Positions 1 to 9,904 of a DNA stretch of 64,000 bases are shown one piece after another (the stretch's first letter is position 1; every line of letters starts with the position of its first letter). The notes beneath the pieces are model-generated. The model had not been told where the DNA came from and ran no database searches. It saw only the letters and a program-made list of their open reading frames with translations. This stretch comes from Microbacteriaceae bacterium (GTDB taxonomy: Bacteria > Actinomycetota > Actinomycetes > Actinomycetales > Microbacteriaceae): positions 1-64,000 of the forward strand of contig JAODMT010000009.1 of assembly GCA_025464975.1 (NCBI GenBank), given 5' to 3'. Both the position numbers and the translations under genes were made by a program.

Positions 1-2551
1 GGATGACCCGCGCCTTGGCGTTCCTGGTGATGATTCCCGAGCGGACCAGCACGCCGGCGATGTTGCCGACCTTGGAGGAGCGGAAGATCTCGCGGATCTC
101 GGCCACACCGGACAGCACCTCTTCGAACTCGGGCTTGAGCATTCCCTTGAGGGCGTTTTCGACGTCTTCGAGGGCCGCGTAGATGACCGAGTAGAACCGC
201 ACGTCCACGCCTTCGCGCGCCGCACGTTCGCGGGCCTTCGGGTCGGGGCGCACGTTGAAGCCGATGATGATGGCGTTGTCGACGGTGGCGAGGTTGACGT
301 CGCTCTCCGTGACCGCACCGACACCACGGTGGATGATGCGCAGCTGAACTGAATCGTCGACCTCGATCTTGAGCAGCGACTCTTCGAGCGCTTCGACAGC
401 ACCCGAAACGTCACCCTGGATGATGAGGTTGAGCGATTCGACCTTGCCGTCTTCGAGGGCCTTGGTGAAGTCCTCGAGGCTGATGCGCTTGCGGCTACGG
501 GCCAGGAGGGCGTTCCGTTCGGCCGCTTCACGCTTCTCAGCGATCTGGCGGGCCGTGCGGTCATCATCCGTGACGAGGAACGTGTCACCGGCGCGGGGAA
601 CGGAGGTGAGTCCGAGCACCGAGACCGGGCGGGCGGGCGTGGCCAACAGCACTGCGACGCCGTTCTCGTCGAACATCGCCCTGACCCGGCCGTAAGCCGT
701 TCCCGCGACGATCGCGTCTCCGACCTCGAGCGTTCCCGACTGAATGAGCACGGTCGCAACCGCACCGCGTCCCTTGTCGAGCTTCGCCTCGATGGCGACT
801 CCTCGGGCGTCCTTGTTCGGGTTGGCACGCATGTCGAGTCCCGCGTCTGCGGTGAGCAGCACGGCGTCGAGAAGCTCGGGGATACCGATCTTGTTGAGCG
901 CCGAGACGTCGATGAACATGGTGTCCCCGCCGTACTCCTCCGCGACGAGACCGAACTCGGTGAGCTGTTGGCGAACCTTGGCCGGGTTCGCGCCCTCCTT
1001 GTCGATCTTGTTCACCGCGACCACGATCGGCACGTTTGCCGCCTGAGCGTGGTTGAGAGCCTCGATGGTCTGCGGCATGATCCCGTCATCCGCCGCGACG
1101 ACGAGGATGGCGATGTCGGTCACCTGGGCACCACGGGCCCGCATGGCGGTGAACGCCTCGTGGCCCGGCGTGTCGATGAAGGTGATGGCGCGCTCGATGC
1201 CCTCGTGCTCCGTTACCACCTGGTAGGCACCGATGTGCTGGGTGATTCCACCCGCCTCACCGGCGATGACGTTGGCGTTACGGATCGCGTCGAGAAGGCG
1301 CGTCTTTCCATGGTCGACGTGACCCATGACCGTGACGACCGGCGGGCGGGCCTGCAGGTCCTCATCGGTTTCGTCGTCGAGCTCCTGGTCGAGGTCGATG
1401 TCGAATCCGCTCAGCAGCTCGCGGTCCTCATCCTCCGGAGACACCATCTCGATCTTGAAACCGAGCTCCTCGCCGAGAATATCGAACGTCGCCTCGTCGA
1501 GTGACTCGGTCGCGGTCGCCATCTGGCCGAGGTGGAACAGAACGGTCACCAGGTTGCCCGGGCTCGTGTCGATCTTGTCGGCGAAGTCGGTGATCGACGC
1601 GCCGCGGCGCAAGCGGATGACGGACTTGCCGTCGCCGCGGGGCACACTGACGCCGCCGAGCGACGGGGCCTCGCGCAGTTCAAACTCTGCGCGCTTCGTG
1701 CGCTTGGACTTGCGCGCCTTGCTCTTGCCGCCTCCGCGACCGAACGCTCCGGCGGTTCCACCACCGGGGCCGCGGCCTCGACCGCCGCCACCGGCCGGAC
1801 GGTTGGGTCCGAAGTTCGAGCCGGGTGCGCCGGCTGGCGCTCCACCACCGGGACGGAATCCACCGGCACCGGCCGGACGGGCTCCGCCCGCTCCACCGGG
1901 ACGGAAACCGCCGGCACCGGCCGGACGCTGGCCGAAGCCACCGGGACGCTGCGGCGACTGGCCCGGGCCGCCGGGACGCGGTGCACCGGGGCGCGGGGCG
2001 GATGGGCGAGGAATCCCAGTGGGCGAGGCGGCCGGGCGGGTGTTCATGCCCTGCGTGCTCGCGTACGGGTTGTTCCCGGGGCGCGGCGCGCCGGGGCGCT
2101 GCATTCCCTGAGTGGACGCGAACGGGTTGTTGCCCGGGCGGGCGGCCCCCGGACGCGGAATGCTCGATGTCTCCGCCGCGGGCGCGGCGGGAGCGGCCGG
2201 AGCCGGGGTGGGAACGGCAGCAGCCGGAGCTGGGGAAGCCGATGCCGCCGGAGCCGGAGCTGACGCTGCGGCCGGAGCTGCGGCTGCCGGCGCCGGTGCG
2301 GCCGGAGCCGGAACGGTCACGGGGGCCTCGGCAACCGGTGCCGGGCGCGGGGCCGCGGCGGGAACGGCGACCTTCTCGGGTGCCTTGATTCCCTCGGCCT
2401 CGAGAGCCGCGCGAAGCTTGCGGGCTACCGGTGGCTCAATGCTCGATGACGGTCCCTTGACGAACTCGCCCATTTCCTTGAGCTTCTCAAGGGCCTTCTT
2501 ACTGTCTACGCCGAGCTCTGCTGCGATCTCGTGTACGCGTGGTTTTGCCAC
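1..2551 (-). CDS. infB: Translation initiation factor IF-2 (3' end outside window)
   Basis: GTPase that brings formyl-Met-tRNA to the 30S initiation complex and promotes subunit joining. The start is GTG at 2551 (reads [13 protein letters not shown]), preceded by AAGGAG four bases upstream. The N-terminus is a short IF2-N helical module, followed by a long low-complexity Gly/Ala/Pro/Arg-rich linker (about 1750-2380), as usual in actinobacteria. The G domain shows G1 GHVDHGKT near 1308-1332, G3 DTPGH near 1160-1176 and G4 NKID near 1005-1020. About 850 codons are present; the C-terminal tRNA-binding domains run off the left edge. It follows nusA and ylxR on the same strand. The 190-bp leader between ylxR and infB carries an unusual repeat (see 2594-2662). 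Confidence 0.98.
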   Translation of the reverse strand, partial: MAKPRVHEIAAELGVDSKKALEKLKEMGEFVKGPSSSIEPPVARKLRAALEAEGIKAPEKVAVPAAAPRPAPVAEAPVTVPAPAAPAPAAAAPAAASAPAPAASASPAPAAAVPTPAPAAPAAPAAETSSIPRPGAARPGNNPFASTQGMQRPGAPRPGNNPYASTQGMNTRPAASPTGIPRPSAPRPGAPRPGGPGQSPQRPGGFGQRPAGAGGFRPGGAGGARPAGAGGFRPGGGAPAGAPGSNFGPNRPAGGGGRGRGPGGGTAGAFGRGGGKSKARKSKRTKRAEFELREAPSLGGVSVPRGDGKSVIRLRRGASITDFADKIDTSPGNLVTVLFHLGQMATATESLDEATFDILGEELGFKIEMVSPEDEDRELLSGFDIDLDQELDDETDEDLQARPPVVTVMGHVDHGKTRLLDAIRNANVIAGEAGGITQHIGAYQVVTEHEGIERAITFIDTPGHEAFTAMRARGAQVTDIAILVVAADDGIMPQTIEALNHAQAANVPIVVAVNKIDKEGANPAKVRQQLTEFGLVAEEYGGDTMFIDVSALNKIGIPELLDAVLLTADAGLDMRANPNKDARGVAIEAKLDKGRGAVATVLIQSGTLEVGDAIVAGTAYGRVRAMFDENGVAVLLATPARPVSVLGLTSVPRAGDTFLVTDDDRTARQIAEKREAAERNALLARSRKRISLEDFTKALEDGKVESLNLIIQGDVSGAVEALEESLLKIEVDDSVQLRIIHRGVGAVTESDVNLATVDNAIIIGFNVRPDPKARERAAREGVDVRFYSVIYAALEDVENALKGMLKPEFEEVLSGVAEIREIFRSSKVGNIAGVLVRSGIITRNAKARVI

Positions 2552-2593
2552 AATTCTCCTTCTCGGGCCAACTTCCCGATCAGGAAGAAGGCC

Positions 2594-2653
2594 TTAGTTT
2601 TGGTGGGTCATTTCGAGCCACTCATTAGGCGGCGCTCATTAGTCGTTGCTCAT
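2594..2653 (-). other. Chain of four overlapping minicistrons in infB leader
   Basis: Reading the minus strand there are four consecutive tiny ORFs: MSND (2653-2639), MSAA (2639-2625), MSGSK (2625-2608) and MTHQN (2611-2594). The first two junctions are TAATG (one-base overlap) and the third is ATGA (four-base overlap). About 40 nt then separate the last stop from the infB GTG start. No Shine-Dalgarno sequence is obvious before the first ATG. The pattern follows from the 14-bp repeat, whose unit length is not a multiple of three. Whether it is translated is unknown; leader-peptide control of infB is an inference. Confidence 0.35.
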
Positions 2654-2662
2654 TAGTTGGTC
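2621..2662. repeat. 14-bp tandem repeat, three copies, in infB leader
   Basis: CTCATTAG recurs at 2621, 2635 and 2649, exactly 14 bp apart, so units 2621-2634, 2635-2648 and 2649-2662 form a short tandem array with variable second halves. It lies in the untranslated stretch between ylxR and infB. On the transcribed (minus) strand each unit reads CTAATGAG and so supplies a stop-start TAATG junction. Confidence 0.8.
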
Positions 2663-2741
2663 ACTGTGCCGATCAGCCTGTTTCGATTGAGGAACCGCGG
2701 GAGGCGATTCCAAACTGGTGGATTTCACTGCGAATTCGGTA

Positions 2742-2987
2742 CTACTGCGTCAGTTCCCGCTGGAGGCGGCCCATGTCGAGCGCGCCCTCAACCCGCAGCG
2801 CCCGGCCAAAAGCCTTGCGTGAGATCGATTTGTTGACGCACTCGAAGGTGGGATGCACCCAAGCGCCCCGACCGGGAAGGATCGCGGACTGGTCCACAAC
2901 CGCTTCGCCATCCCGAGCGACGACCCTCACAAGCAGGGACCGGTCGGCTCGTGCACGGCAGCCAAGGCAGGTTCTAACGGGTTTCAT
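2742..2987 (-). CDS. ylxR: YlxR family RNA-binding protein
   Basis: Small basic protein of the YlxR (DUF448) family, found between nusA and infB in many Gram-positive bacteria. It has been proposed to bind RNA or act as a nucleoid-associated regulator. The ATG at 2987 (MKPVRTCLGCRAR) is preceded by GGGGAT at a suitable distance, which favours it over an in-frame start at 3017. The family hallmark R-T-C-x-x-C is intact, as are the GRGAWVH segment and the C-terminal R-K-A-F-x-R-A-L-R. Length is 81 residues, normal for the family. The gap to nusA is 96 bp on the same strand, so cotranscription is likely. Confidence 0.9.
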   Translation of the reverse strand: MKPVRTCLGCRARADRSLLVRVVARDGEAVVDQSAILPGRGAWVHPTFECVNKSISRKAFGRALRVEGALDMGRLQRELTQ

Positions 2988-3083
2988 CTTATCCCCATAT
3001 CCAACAGCACGCCCCATCGCCGCATTCCGGCACCCGCCAATCCAATCCGAACCGCCGGTTCTGCTCGGTCCGGATCGAGCCGG

Positions 3084-4079
3084 TCAGTCCTGCTCGAGAA
3101 TTGAATCCGGCTGGATATCGATTCGAGCGCCCGTGAGTTTCGCGGCGAGGCGAGCATTCTGGCCCTCCTTGCCGATGGCGAGGGACAGCTGATAGTCGGG
3201 CACGAGAGCCCGCACGGCCTTCGTCGAGGCGTCGATCACATACGACGACGTCACCTTGGCCGGCGAGAGCGCGTTCGCGACAAAGGTCGCGAGGTCCTGG
3301 TTGTAGTCGACGATGTCGATCTTCTCGTTGTTGAGCTCGGCTGTGACCGCGCGAACCCGCTGACCGAGTTCGCCGATGCACGCTCCCTTCGCGTTCACCC
3401 CCGGCTCGTTGGCTCGCACGGCGATCTTGGTGCGGTGACCGGCCTCACGGGCGAGGGAGACGATCTCCACCACTCCGCTCGCGATCTCCGGAACCTCGAG
3501 CGCGAAGAGCTTGCGCACGAGCGACGGGTGGGTGCGGCTCACGGTGATCTGCGGTCCCTTCAGTCCCTTGCTCACGCTTGTGACGTAGACGCGGATGCGG
3601 GATCCGTGCGCGTACACCTCGCCTGGCACTTGCTCCTCCGGCGGAAGGATCGCTTCGATCGTGCCAAGGTCGACGTGGATCATCCGCGGGTTCGGCCCCT
3701 GCTGGATGATGCCGGCGATGATGTCGCCCTCGCGGCCCTTGAACTCGCCGAGCACCTTGTCATCGCCGATGTCACGCAATCGCTGGTTGATGACCTGCTT
3801 CGCCGCGAAGGCCCCGATTCGCCCGAAGTCTTCCGGCACGTCCTCGGCCTCGCCGATCACCTCGCCCTGCTCGTTCAGCTCGGGCACAAGAATGCTTACG
3901 TGCCCCGACTTGCGGTCGAGCACCACCCGAGCGGTTGCGTGGGCTTCCTTGAGTTCCGGGTCTTCGATGTGCTTGAGGTAGGCCGTGTGAATGGCCTGCT
4001 CAATGATCACGACGAGCTCGTCGAACGGAATTTCGCGCTCGCGCTCCATGAGGCGCAACACGCTCAGGTCTATGTCCAC
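3084..4079 (-). CDS. nusA: Transcription termination/antitermination factor NusA
   Basis: NusA binds RNA polymerase and modulates pausing, termination and antitermination. The start is GTG at 4079 (VDIDLSVLRLMERERE), with GGAGG seven bases upstream. The order is an N-terminal RNAP-binding domain (about 1-110), an S1 domain (RVVLDRKSGHVSILVPE onward, then IIAGIIQQGPNPRMIHVDLG), and two KH domains; GACIGELGQRVRAV and LAIGKEGQNARLAAKLTG are the GXXG loops. At 331 residues it is the short actinobacterial form without C-terminal acidic repeats. Upstream is proS, 105 bp away, with no rimP between, which is unusual. Confidence 0.98.
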   Translation of the reverse strand: MDIDLSVLRLMEREREIPFDELVVIIEQAIHTAYLKHIEDPELKEAHATARVVLDRKSGHVSILVPELNEQGEVIGEAEDVPEDFGRIGAFAAKQVINQRLRDIGDDKVLGEFKGREGDIIAGIIQQGPNPRMIHVDLGTIEAILPPEEQVPGEVYAHGSRIRVYVTSVSKGLKGPQITVSRTHPSLVRKLFALEVPEIASGVVEIVSLAREAGHRTKIAVRANEPGVNAKGACIGELGQRVRAVTAELNNEKIDIVDYNQDLATFVANALSPAKVTSSYVIDASTKAVRALVPDYQLSLAIGKEGQNARLAAKLTGARIDIQPDSILEQD

Positions 4080-4111
4080 TGAGGGGCCTCCACTATTCAG
4101 ATTGTCAGTCG

Positions 4112-4134
4112 TTTCCGCGTCTTTCGCGCGGAAA
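4112..4134. other. Perfect 8-bp inverted repeat between proS and nusA
   Basis: TTTCCGCG (4112-4119) and CGCGGAAA (4127-4134) are exact reverse complements around a 7-nt loop. It lies in the 105-bp proS-nusA gap. There is no clear U-tract on the minus strand, so it could be an attenuator, a processing hairpin, or a weak terminator separating proS from the nusA transcript. Confidence 0.35.
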
Positions 4135-4184
4135 GAAGTATCTGTCTAAGTTAGCAGCCCGGCAGGCACCCGCACCCCGGCCGG

Positions 4185-5957
4185 TCAGACCAGTGCGGCG
4201 ATGGCTCCCGCAATTTCAGCGACCGGAACGGGGGTCCGGTCGTTGCTTCGCCGGTCCCACAGCTCGACGTTGCCGTCGGCGATACCCTTTCCGACGATCA
4301 CGATGACCGGAACGCCGATCAGCTCGGCGTCGCCGAACTTCACGCCGGGAGACACCTTCGGCCGATCGTCGAACAGGATGTCGTAGCCGTTCGCCTCGAG
4401 ATCGACGACGACGGCCTCGGCTGCGGCGTGCACCTCGGGCTCCTTGGTCGCCGCGATGACGTGGATGTCGAACGGGCTGACGTTCTTCGGCCAGATGAGG
4501 CCCTTCGCGTCGTTGTTCGCTTCGGCGATGACCCCGAGAACTCGTGTGACGCCGATGCCGTACGAACCCATCGTCACGGTGACGAGCTTTCCGTTCTCGT
4601 CGAGCACCTTGAGGCCGAGTTGCTCGGCGAAGAAGCGCCCGAGCTGGAACACGTGCCCGATTTCCATTCCACGAGCGAGTTCGACCGGCCCCGAACCATC
4701 CGGAGCGGGATCCCCGACCACAACCTCGGCGACCTCGACAACGCCGTCGCCGCGGAAGTCTCGACCGGCGACCAGTCCGAAGACGTGCTGCCCGTGTTCG
4801 TTCGCACCGGTGATCCAGCCGGAACCGTCGGAGACTCGCGGGTCGAGCACGTAACGGATTGAGGTGCTTCCATCCTCGCCGAGCACCGCACCGCCGACCG
4901 ACCACGGGCCAATGTATCCCTTGACCAGCCGGGGATTGTTGGCGAAGTCCGCGTCGGTGGCGGCCTCGACTTCCGCCGGGGCGAAGGCCACCTCGGCGCG
5001 CTTGAAGTCGACCTCCCGGTCCCCCGGCAGTCCGACGACGACGAGATCACGCGACCCGTCGAGTTGCGTCAGGGCGAGTACGACATTTTTGAGCGTGTCC
5101 GCGGCCGTCCAGGCTCGACCATCCGGCCGGGGGTGCTTCTCATTGGCAACGGCGACGAGAGTCTGAATCGTGGCGCTGCCCGGGGTGGGGAGAACTTCCG
5201 GCGGGGTCAGCTTTTCGTAGGAGCGCGCCGGGGGCGCGATCGTTCGGAACGCCTCGACGTTGGCCGCATACCCGCCGGCGCTCCGCACGAAGGTGTCCTC
5301 GCCGACTGGAGTCGGGTGAAGGAACTCCTCGCTGCGGGCGCCGCCCATCAGACCGCTGTCCGCTGCCACGATCACGTAGTCGAGGCCGAGGCGCTGGAAG
5401 ATGCGCTCGTACGCGTCACGCTGCCGCTGGTACGACTCGTCGAGACCGGCATCCGTGTAGTCGAAGGAGTAGGCGTCCTTCATCGAGAATTCGCGCCCGC
5501 GCAGCAGGCCGGCGCGCGGCCTCGCCTCGTCGCGGTACTTGTCTTGGATCTGATAGATCGACAGCGGGAGGTCTTTGTAGCTCGAGTAGAGGTCCTTGAC
5601 CAGCAGGGTGAAGACCTCTTCGTGCGTAGGGGCGAGCAGGTAGTCGGCGCCCTTGCGGTCCTTGAGCCGGAAGATGCCGTCGCCGTACTTCACCCAGCGG
5701 CCGGTCTGTTCGTACGGCTCCCGCGGAAGCAGCGCGGGGAAGTGCACCTCTTGGGCCCCGGCGTTTGCCATTTCCTCGCGGATGATGTTCTCGATCTTGC
5801 GCCGGACCTTCAGCCCAAGCGGCAACCAGGCGAAGACACCTGGCGCTTGGCGCCGGATGTAGCCGGCTCGTACCAGCAGTCGGTGGCTGGCCACCTCGGC
5901 GTCGGAGGGATCTTCGCGAAGGGTGCGGACAAAGAGTTGGGAGAGGCGTGTTGGCAC
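4185..5957 (-). CDS. proS: Prolyl-tRNA synthetase
   Basis: Class II aminoacyl-tRNA synthetase charging tRNA-Pro. The start is set at GTG 5957 ([16 protein letters not shown]), where the family usually begins; an upstream in-frame ATG at 6011 would add 18 unconserved residues. Motif 2 is clear: [18 protein letters not shown] followed by SMKDAYSFD. Motif 3 is [17 protein letters not shown]. The middle of the protein carries the bacterial insertion (editing) domain. The C-terminus ends with an anticodon-binding domain (FDIHVIAAT onward). Length of 590 residues is normal for the long bacterial form. Confidence 0.96.
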   Translation of the reverse strand: MPTRLSQLFVRTLREDPSDAEVASHRLLVRAGYIRRQAPGVFAWLPLGLKVRRKIENIIREEMANAGAQEVHFPALLPREPYEQTGRWVKYGDGIFRLKDRKGADYLLAPTHEEVFTLLVKDLYSSYKDLPLSIYQIQDKYRDEARPRAGLLRGREFSMKDAYSFDYTDAGLDESYQRQRDAYERIFQRLGLDYVIVAADSGLMGGARSEEFLHPTPVGEDTFVRSAGGYAANVEAFRTIAPPARSYEKLTPPEVLPTPGSATIQTLVAVANEKHPRPDGRAWTAADTLKNVVLALTQLDGSRDLVVVGLPGDREVDFKRAEVAFAPAEVEAATDADFANNPRLVKGYIGPWSVGGAVLGEDGSTSIRYVLDPRVSDGSGWITGANEHGQHVFGLVAGRDFRGDGVVEVAEVVVGDPAPDGSGPVELARGMEIGHVFQLGRFFAEQLGLKVLDENGKLVTVTMGSYGIGVTRVLGVIAEANNDAKGLIWPKNVSPFDIHVIAATKEPEVHAAAEAVVVDLEANGYDILFDDRPKVSPGVKFGDAELIGVPVIVIVGKGIADGNVELWDRRSNDRTPVPVAEIAGAIAALV

Positions 5958-6112
5958 CTGAGTAACTTTAGCCGGGAAGCCTGCGGACCAAATTCTTTCG
6001 CGAATCACCATCCAAATCGACCGCCGCTACGGATTGAGGGTAGAGGCACACCCGCGTGAATGACTTTCGGCACCGAATTTCTGTCCAGACGGGGTGCATC
6101 GGCAGTGTCGCA

Positions 6113-6143
6113 GGCTGGACCCCGACCCGAACGGGGTCCAGCC
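6113..6143. terminator. Strong hairpin downstream of ispG
   Basis: A perfect 12-bp inverted repeat (GGCTGGACCCCG at 6113-6124, its complement at 6132-6143) with a 7-nt loop, 39 bp past the ispG stop. There is no U-run, but actinobacterial terminators often lack one. The rest of the 5958-6181 spacer shows no gene. Confidence 0.65.
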
Positions 6144-6181
6144 AACACCCGATTCGGGAGCCGTCGACTCCCGGCGCTCGA

Positions 6182-7330
6182 TTACGCGGTGACGACCTGG
6201 GGCGAACCGACGGCACCCGGAGGCATCTCCGCCGCGATGCGGTTGGCTTCCTCGATGAGGGTGGCCACGATTTCCGACTCGGGAACGGTCTTGATGACCT
6301 CACCCTTGACGAAGATCTGTCCGCGTCCGTTGCCGCTCGCGACGCCGAGGTCGGCCTCCCTCGCCTCACCCGGGCCGTTGACGACACAGCCCATGACGGC
6401 GACTCGCAGCGGAACGGACATGCCCTCAAGGCCAGCCGTGACGTCGTTGGCGAGGGTGTAAACGTCCACCTGAGCGCGGCCGCAGCTCGGGCAGGAGACG
6501 ATCTCGAGCTTGCGCTCTCGCAGGTTGAGCGACTGCAGAATCTGCAGTCCGACCTTGACCTCTTCGGCCGGCGGCGCGGAGAGCGAGACTCGGATGGTGT
6601 CACCGATTCCCTCGGCGAGCAAAATGCCGAACGCGGTTGCCGACTTGATGGTTCCCTGGAAGCTGGGGCCGGCCTCGGTGACGCCGAGGTGCAGCGGCCA
6701 GTCGCCACGTTCGGCGAGCAATCGGTAGGCCTTAACCATGATGACGGGGTCGTTGTGCTTCACCGAGATCTTGAAGTCGTGAAAATCGTGCTCCTCGAAG
6801 AGGCTCGCCTCCCACACCGCGCTCTCCACGAGCGCTTCCGGTGTCGCCTTCCCGTACTTCTGCAGCAGGCTCGGTTCGAGCGATCCGGCATTCACCCCGA
6901 TGCGGATGCTCACCCCGGCCGCCTTCGCCGCGGCGGCGATCTTGCCGACCTGGTCGTCGAACTTGCGGATGTTTCCGGGGTTCACCCGCACGGCGCCGAC
7001 CCCGGCGTCGATGGCGGTGAATACGTAGCGCGGCTGGAAGTGGATGTCGGCGATCACCGGAATCTGGCTCTTGGCCGCGATGATGTGCAGTACATCGGCG
7101 TCATCCTGGTGCGGCACGGCCACACGCACGATGTCGCAACCGGTCGCGGTGAGTTCCGCGATCTGCTGGAGCGTTGCGTTGATGTTGGTGGTTTGCGTCG
7201 TGGTCATCGACTGCACGCTCACCTGGGCGTCACCGCCGACCTTGACCTTGCCGACCGAAATCTGCCGTGACTTGCGGCGCGGGGCCAATACGGGAGGGGC
7301 TAGTGGCATTCCCAAGTTGATTGCTGGCAC
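6182..7330 (-). CDS. ispG: 4-hydroxy-3-methylbut-2-en-1-yl diphosphate synthase (flavodoxin-type) IspG
   Basis: [4Fe-4S] enzyme of the non-mevalonate (MEP) isoprenoid pathway, converting MEcPP to HMBPP. The start is GTG 7330, with AGGA seven bases upstream; an alternative ATG is at 7309. The N-terminal TIM barrel begins after [17 protein letters not shown]. The C-terminal iron-sulfur domain carries CPSCGR near residue 285 and [11 protein letters not shown] near residue 323, which supply the cluster ligands Cys, Cys, Cys and Glu. Length of 382 is typical. It stands downstream of the site-2 protease and dxr genes, a conserved actinobacterial arrangement that pairs two MEP enzymes. Confidence 0.97.
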   Translation of the reverse strand: MPAINLGMPLAPPVLAPRRKSRQISVGKVKVGGDAQVSVQSMTTTQTTNINATLQQIAELTATGCDIVRVAVPHQDDADVLHIIAAKSQIPVIADIHFQPRYVFTAIDAGVGAVRVNPGNIRKFDDQVGKIAAAAKAAGVSIRIGVNAGSLEPSLLQKYGKATPEALVESAVWEASLFEEHDFHDFKISVKHNDPVIMVKAYRLLAERGDWPLHLGVTEAGPSFQGTIKSATAFGILLAEGIGDTIRVSLSAPPAEEVKVGLQILQSLNLRERKLEIVSCPSCGRAQVDVYTLANDVTAGLEGMSVPLRVAVMGCVVNGPGEAREADLGVASGNGRGQIFVKGEVIKTVPESEIVATLIEEANRIAAEMPPGAVGSPQVVTA

Positions 7331-7395
7331 GTGACAATCCTAGGCGCGTCGGGCAGACCGATGCTCTGCGGCATTCAGCCGGTTAAGAGGCTGGA

Positions 7396-8709
7396 CTACT
7401 GGATAGTGATTGGCTTGACGATGTCCGCGTAGATGAGCAGGAGGCTCATGGCGCCAAGCACCATCACAACCCCGAGCGTGAGCGGAACGAGCCGTGCGAC
7501 GTCGACCGGTCCAGGGTCCTTGCGCTTGAACAGCTTGGCGAACGCGCGGCGGATGCCCTCCCAGAGCGCCCCGGCCACGTGGCCGCCGTCGAGGGGCATG
7601 AGTGGCACGAGGTTGAAGACGAAGAGCGCGACGTTGAGCGACGCGATGAGGCCAAGCAGGAAAGAGAAACGCTCGGCGAACGGGGTTGTCTGCGCACTGG
7701 TGACCTCGCCGGCGATCCGGCCGACGCCGACCACGCTGACCGGGCCGTTCGGGTCTCGAGCCTGGCTGCCGAAGGCGGCATTCGAGACTGCGACGAGTCG
7801 CTGCGGCAGGTTGAGGATGAGTTGCACGTCGGCGCCGATGTTGGCGCCGAGGGTCGGCAGGACGCGCGAAACCGGCTGCGTTGCCATCACGTACGCGGCG
7901 CCGATCCCGAGGAAACCGACCTCTTCGGTGACGGGCTTGCCGTCCTTGCCCTTGACGACGGCACCGCTTGTGGTCACGACATCCCGCTTGGTCAACAGCG
8001 GGACGGCCGTAAGCGTCAACGTCTTACCGTTGCGCTTGACGGTGAAGTCGACATTCTTGCCTGCCGAGCTTCGGATGATGGCGGTGGACTGCTCCCAGGT
8101 CGGGTAGGCGACGCCGTTGACCGCGAGAATTTGATCGCCAGGCTTGAGTCCCGCCACGGACCCAGGGGCGACCGGGTCATTCGGACCGCACGTCTGGCTC
8201 GTGCTTGACGCCGGCTGAACGCACGCCGAGACGCTGCCGATGCTGAGCTGCTGGGTTCCGAAACCGCTGAGCACGACAGCGAATAGTACGACGGCGATCA
8301 CGAGGTTCATGAACGGTCCGCCGAGCATGATGATAATGCGCTTCCAGATTGGGAGCCGGTAGAAAACCCGTTCCTCATGGCCGGGCAGCACCGAGTCGGC
8401 GCTCGCCGTCCGTGCGTCCTGGACGAGAGTCTGGAAAAAGCCGGTGCTCGCGGTTCTCGCCTTACCGCCCGCTCGAGCTGGCGGATACATTCCGGCCATG
8501 GAGATGTAGCCACCGAGCGGGATCGCCTTGAATCCGTACTCGGTCTCCCCCTTCTTGCGGGAGAAGATCGTCGGCCCAAAACCAATCATGTACTGGGACA
8601 CTCGTACGCCGAAGAGCTTCGCCGGAACGAGGTGACCGATCTCGTGCAGGCCGATCGACAGAGCGATGCCGATGAACACGACAACGATGCCGAGAATATA
8701 GAGCAGCAC
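7396..8709 (-). CDS. Membrane zinc metalloprotease, RseP/Rip1 site-2 protease family
   Basis: Intramembrane M50 protease that cleaves membrane-anchored regulators such as anti-sigma factors. The zinc-binding HEIGH motif sits in the first membrane helix (IALSIGLHEIGHLVPAKLFG). A PDZ domain follows (PGSVAGLKPGDQILAVNG). The third zinc ligand is in LVPLMPLDGGHVAGAL near the C-terminus. Four membrane segments are visible. GTG at 8709 is chosen because AGGTGG lies five bases before it; GTG at 8718 has no ribosome-binding site. It lies between dxr and ispG on the same strand, the usual actinobacterial context. Confidence 0.94.
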   Translation of the reverse strand: MLLYILGIVVVFIGIALSIGLHEIGHLVPAKLFGVRVSQYMIGFGPTIFSRKKGETEYGFKAIPLGGYISMAGMYPPARAGGKARTASTGFFQTLVQDARTASADSVLPGHEERVFYRLPIWKRIIIMLGGPFMNLVIAVVLFAVVLSGFGTQQLSIGSVSACVQPASSTSQTCGPNDPVAPGSVAGLKPGDQILAVNGVAYPTWEQSTAIIRSSAGKNVDFTVKRNGKTLTLTAVPLLTKRDVVTTSGAVVKGKDGKPVTEEVGFLGIGAAYVMATQPVSRVLPTLGANIGADVQLILNLPQRLVAVSNAAFGSQARDPNGPVSVVGVGRIAGEVTSAQTTPFAERFSFLLGLIASLNVALFVFNLVPLMPLDGGHVAGALWEGIRRAFAKLFKRKDPGPVDVARLVPLTLGVVMVLGAMSLLLIYADIVKPITIQ

Positions 8710-8786
8710 GGTATCCACCTAGCCAACAATAGCTATTACTGCCTTGCAACTGGCTGTGCGCCGAGTGTCCGCTGGGAACGGGAGGC

Positions 8787-9869
8787 CTAGCTCGCCGCAA
8801 TCATTCGGTCGGCGCTACGCCTTGCCGACAGTTCGGCTTCGACGAGCGACTCCCGGGTCAGTGTGCCAAGTCCGTCGTGCGCGTCGACGACGGCCGAGAC
8901 GATGTCAAGGATGTCGAGGTACCCGATCCGTCCGGCGTGGAAAGCGTGCACCGCTTGCTCGTTCGCGGCGTTGAATGCGGCAGGAAAACTGCCGCCGGCC
9001 GACCCCACCCGCTTGGCCAGCTCCACCGCCGGAAACGCCTCGGAGTCGAGCGGTTCGAAGGTCCAGGAACTCGGCTGACTCCAATCGAGCGGAACGCCGA
9101 CACCGGCGACACGGTTCGGCCAGTCGAGTCCGAGCGAGATCGGGAGGCGCATGTCCGGCGGGGAGCATTGGGCGATCGTGGATCCGTCGACGAATTCGAC
9201 CATCGAGTGAACTATCGATTGCGGGTGCACGGTCACGTCGATGGATGCGTAGGGAACGTCGAAGAGGTAGTGGGCCTCGATCACCTCGAGCCCCTTGTTC
9301 ACGAGGGTCGACGAGTTGGTCGTGACAACGAGCCCCATGTCCCAGGTTGGGTGCGCGAGGGCCTCGGCCGGAGTGACGAGCGCGAGCGACTCCCGGGAGC
9401 GGCCGCGGAACGGACCCCCGGACGCGGTCAGCACCAGTCGGCGCACCTCTCGATCGGTTCCGGACCTGAGTGCCTGCGCGATCGCGGAATGCTCCGAGTC
9501 AACCGGCACGATCTGCCCGGGGGCGGCGATACTCGTCACGAGTTCGCCCCCGACGATCAGGCTCTCCTTGTTGGCGAGCGCGAGGGTCATGCCTCGCTCG
9601 AGGGCGGCGATGGTCGGCCCGAGGCCGACGGAGCCCGTGATCCCGTTCAGCACGACATCGGCGTCGACCGAGCGAACGAGCTGCTCGGCCTCGGTCTCGC
9701 CGATGGCGAGCTGGTCGACACCGAACGACGCTGCCTGTTCGGCGAGCATGGTTCGGTTGCTTCCGGCGCCGAGCCCGACGATCTCGAACCGGTCCCGGTT
9801 GGCTGCGATCACATCGAGCGCTTGCACGCCGATCGATCCGGTTGACCCGAGGATGATGACGCGTCGCAT
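8787..9869 (-). CDS. dxr: 1-deoxy-D-xylulose 5-phosphate reductoisomerase
   Basis: Second step of the MEP isoprenoid pathway: NADPH-dependent rearrangement and reduction of DXP to MEP. The N-terminal Rossmann motif is [19 protein letters not shown]. The metal and substrate site is seen in [23 protein letters not shown] and ASGGPFRG. The C-terminus contains the helical domain with [22 protein letters not shown]. Length of 360 is slightly short of the 380-400 usual elsewhere but normal for actinobacteria. It starts at ATG 9869 and precedes the site-2 protease gene by 77 bp. Confidence 0.97.
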   Translation of the reverse strand: MRRVIILGSTGSIGVQALDVIAANRDRFEIVGLGAGSNRTMLAEQAASFGVDQLAIGETEAEQLVRSVDADVVLNGITGSVGLGPTIAALERGMTLALANKESLIVGGELVTSIAAPGQIVPVDSEHSAIAQALRSGTDREVRRLVLTASGGPFRGRSRESLALVTPAEALAHPTWDMGLVVTTNSSTLVNKGLEVIEAHYLFDVPYASIDVTVHPQSIVHSMVEFVDGSTIAQCSPPDMRLPISLGLDWPNRVAGVGVPLDWSQPSSWTFEPLDSEAFPAVELAKRVGSAGGSFPAAFNAANEQAVHAFHAGRIGYLDILDIVSAVVDAHDGLGTLTRESLVEAELSARRSADRMIAAS

Positions 9870-9880
9870 GTTGTTACGCT

Positions 9881-9903
9881 AGCCGGTCGCCGCGACCCCG
9901 GCT
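9881..9903. terminator. Hairpin just after the FKBP gene stop
   Basis: AGCCGG (9881-9886) pairs with CCGGCT (9898-9903); the loop itself holds TCG and CGA, which can extend the stem. It directly follows the stop at 9905 on the minus strand and could end FKBP transcription or form the dxr leader. Confidence 0.35.
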
Positions 9904-9904
9904 C

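Noticed and set aside
1532-2388. Pro/Arg-rich plus-strand frames opposite infB
   Set aside because: They mirror the low-complexity linker of IF-2 and have no independent support.
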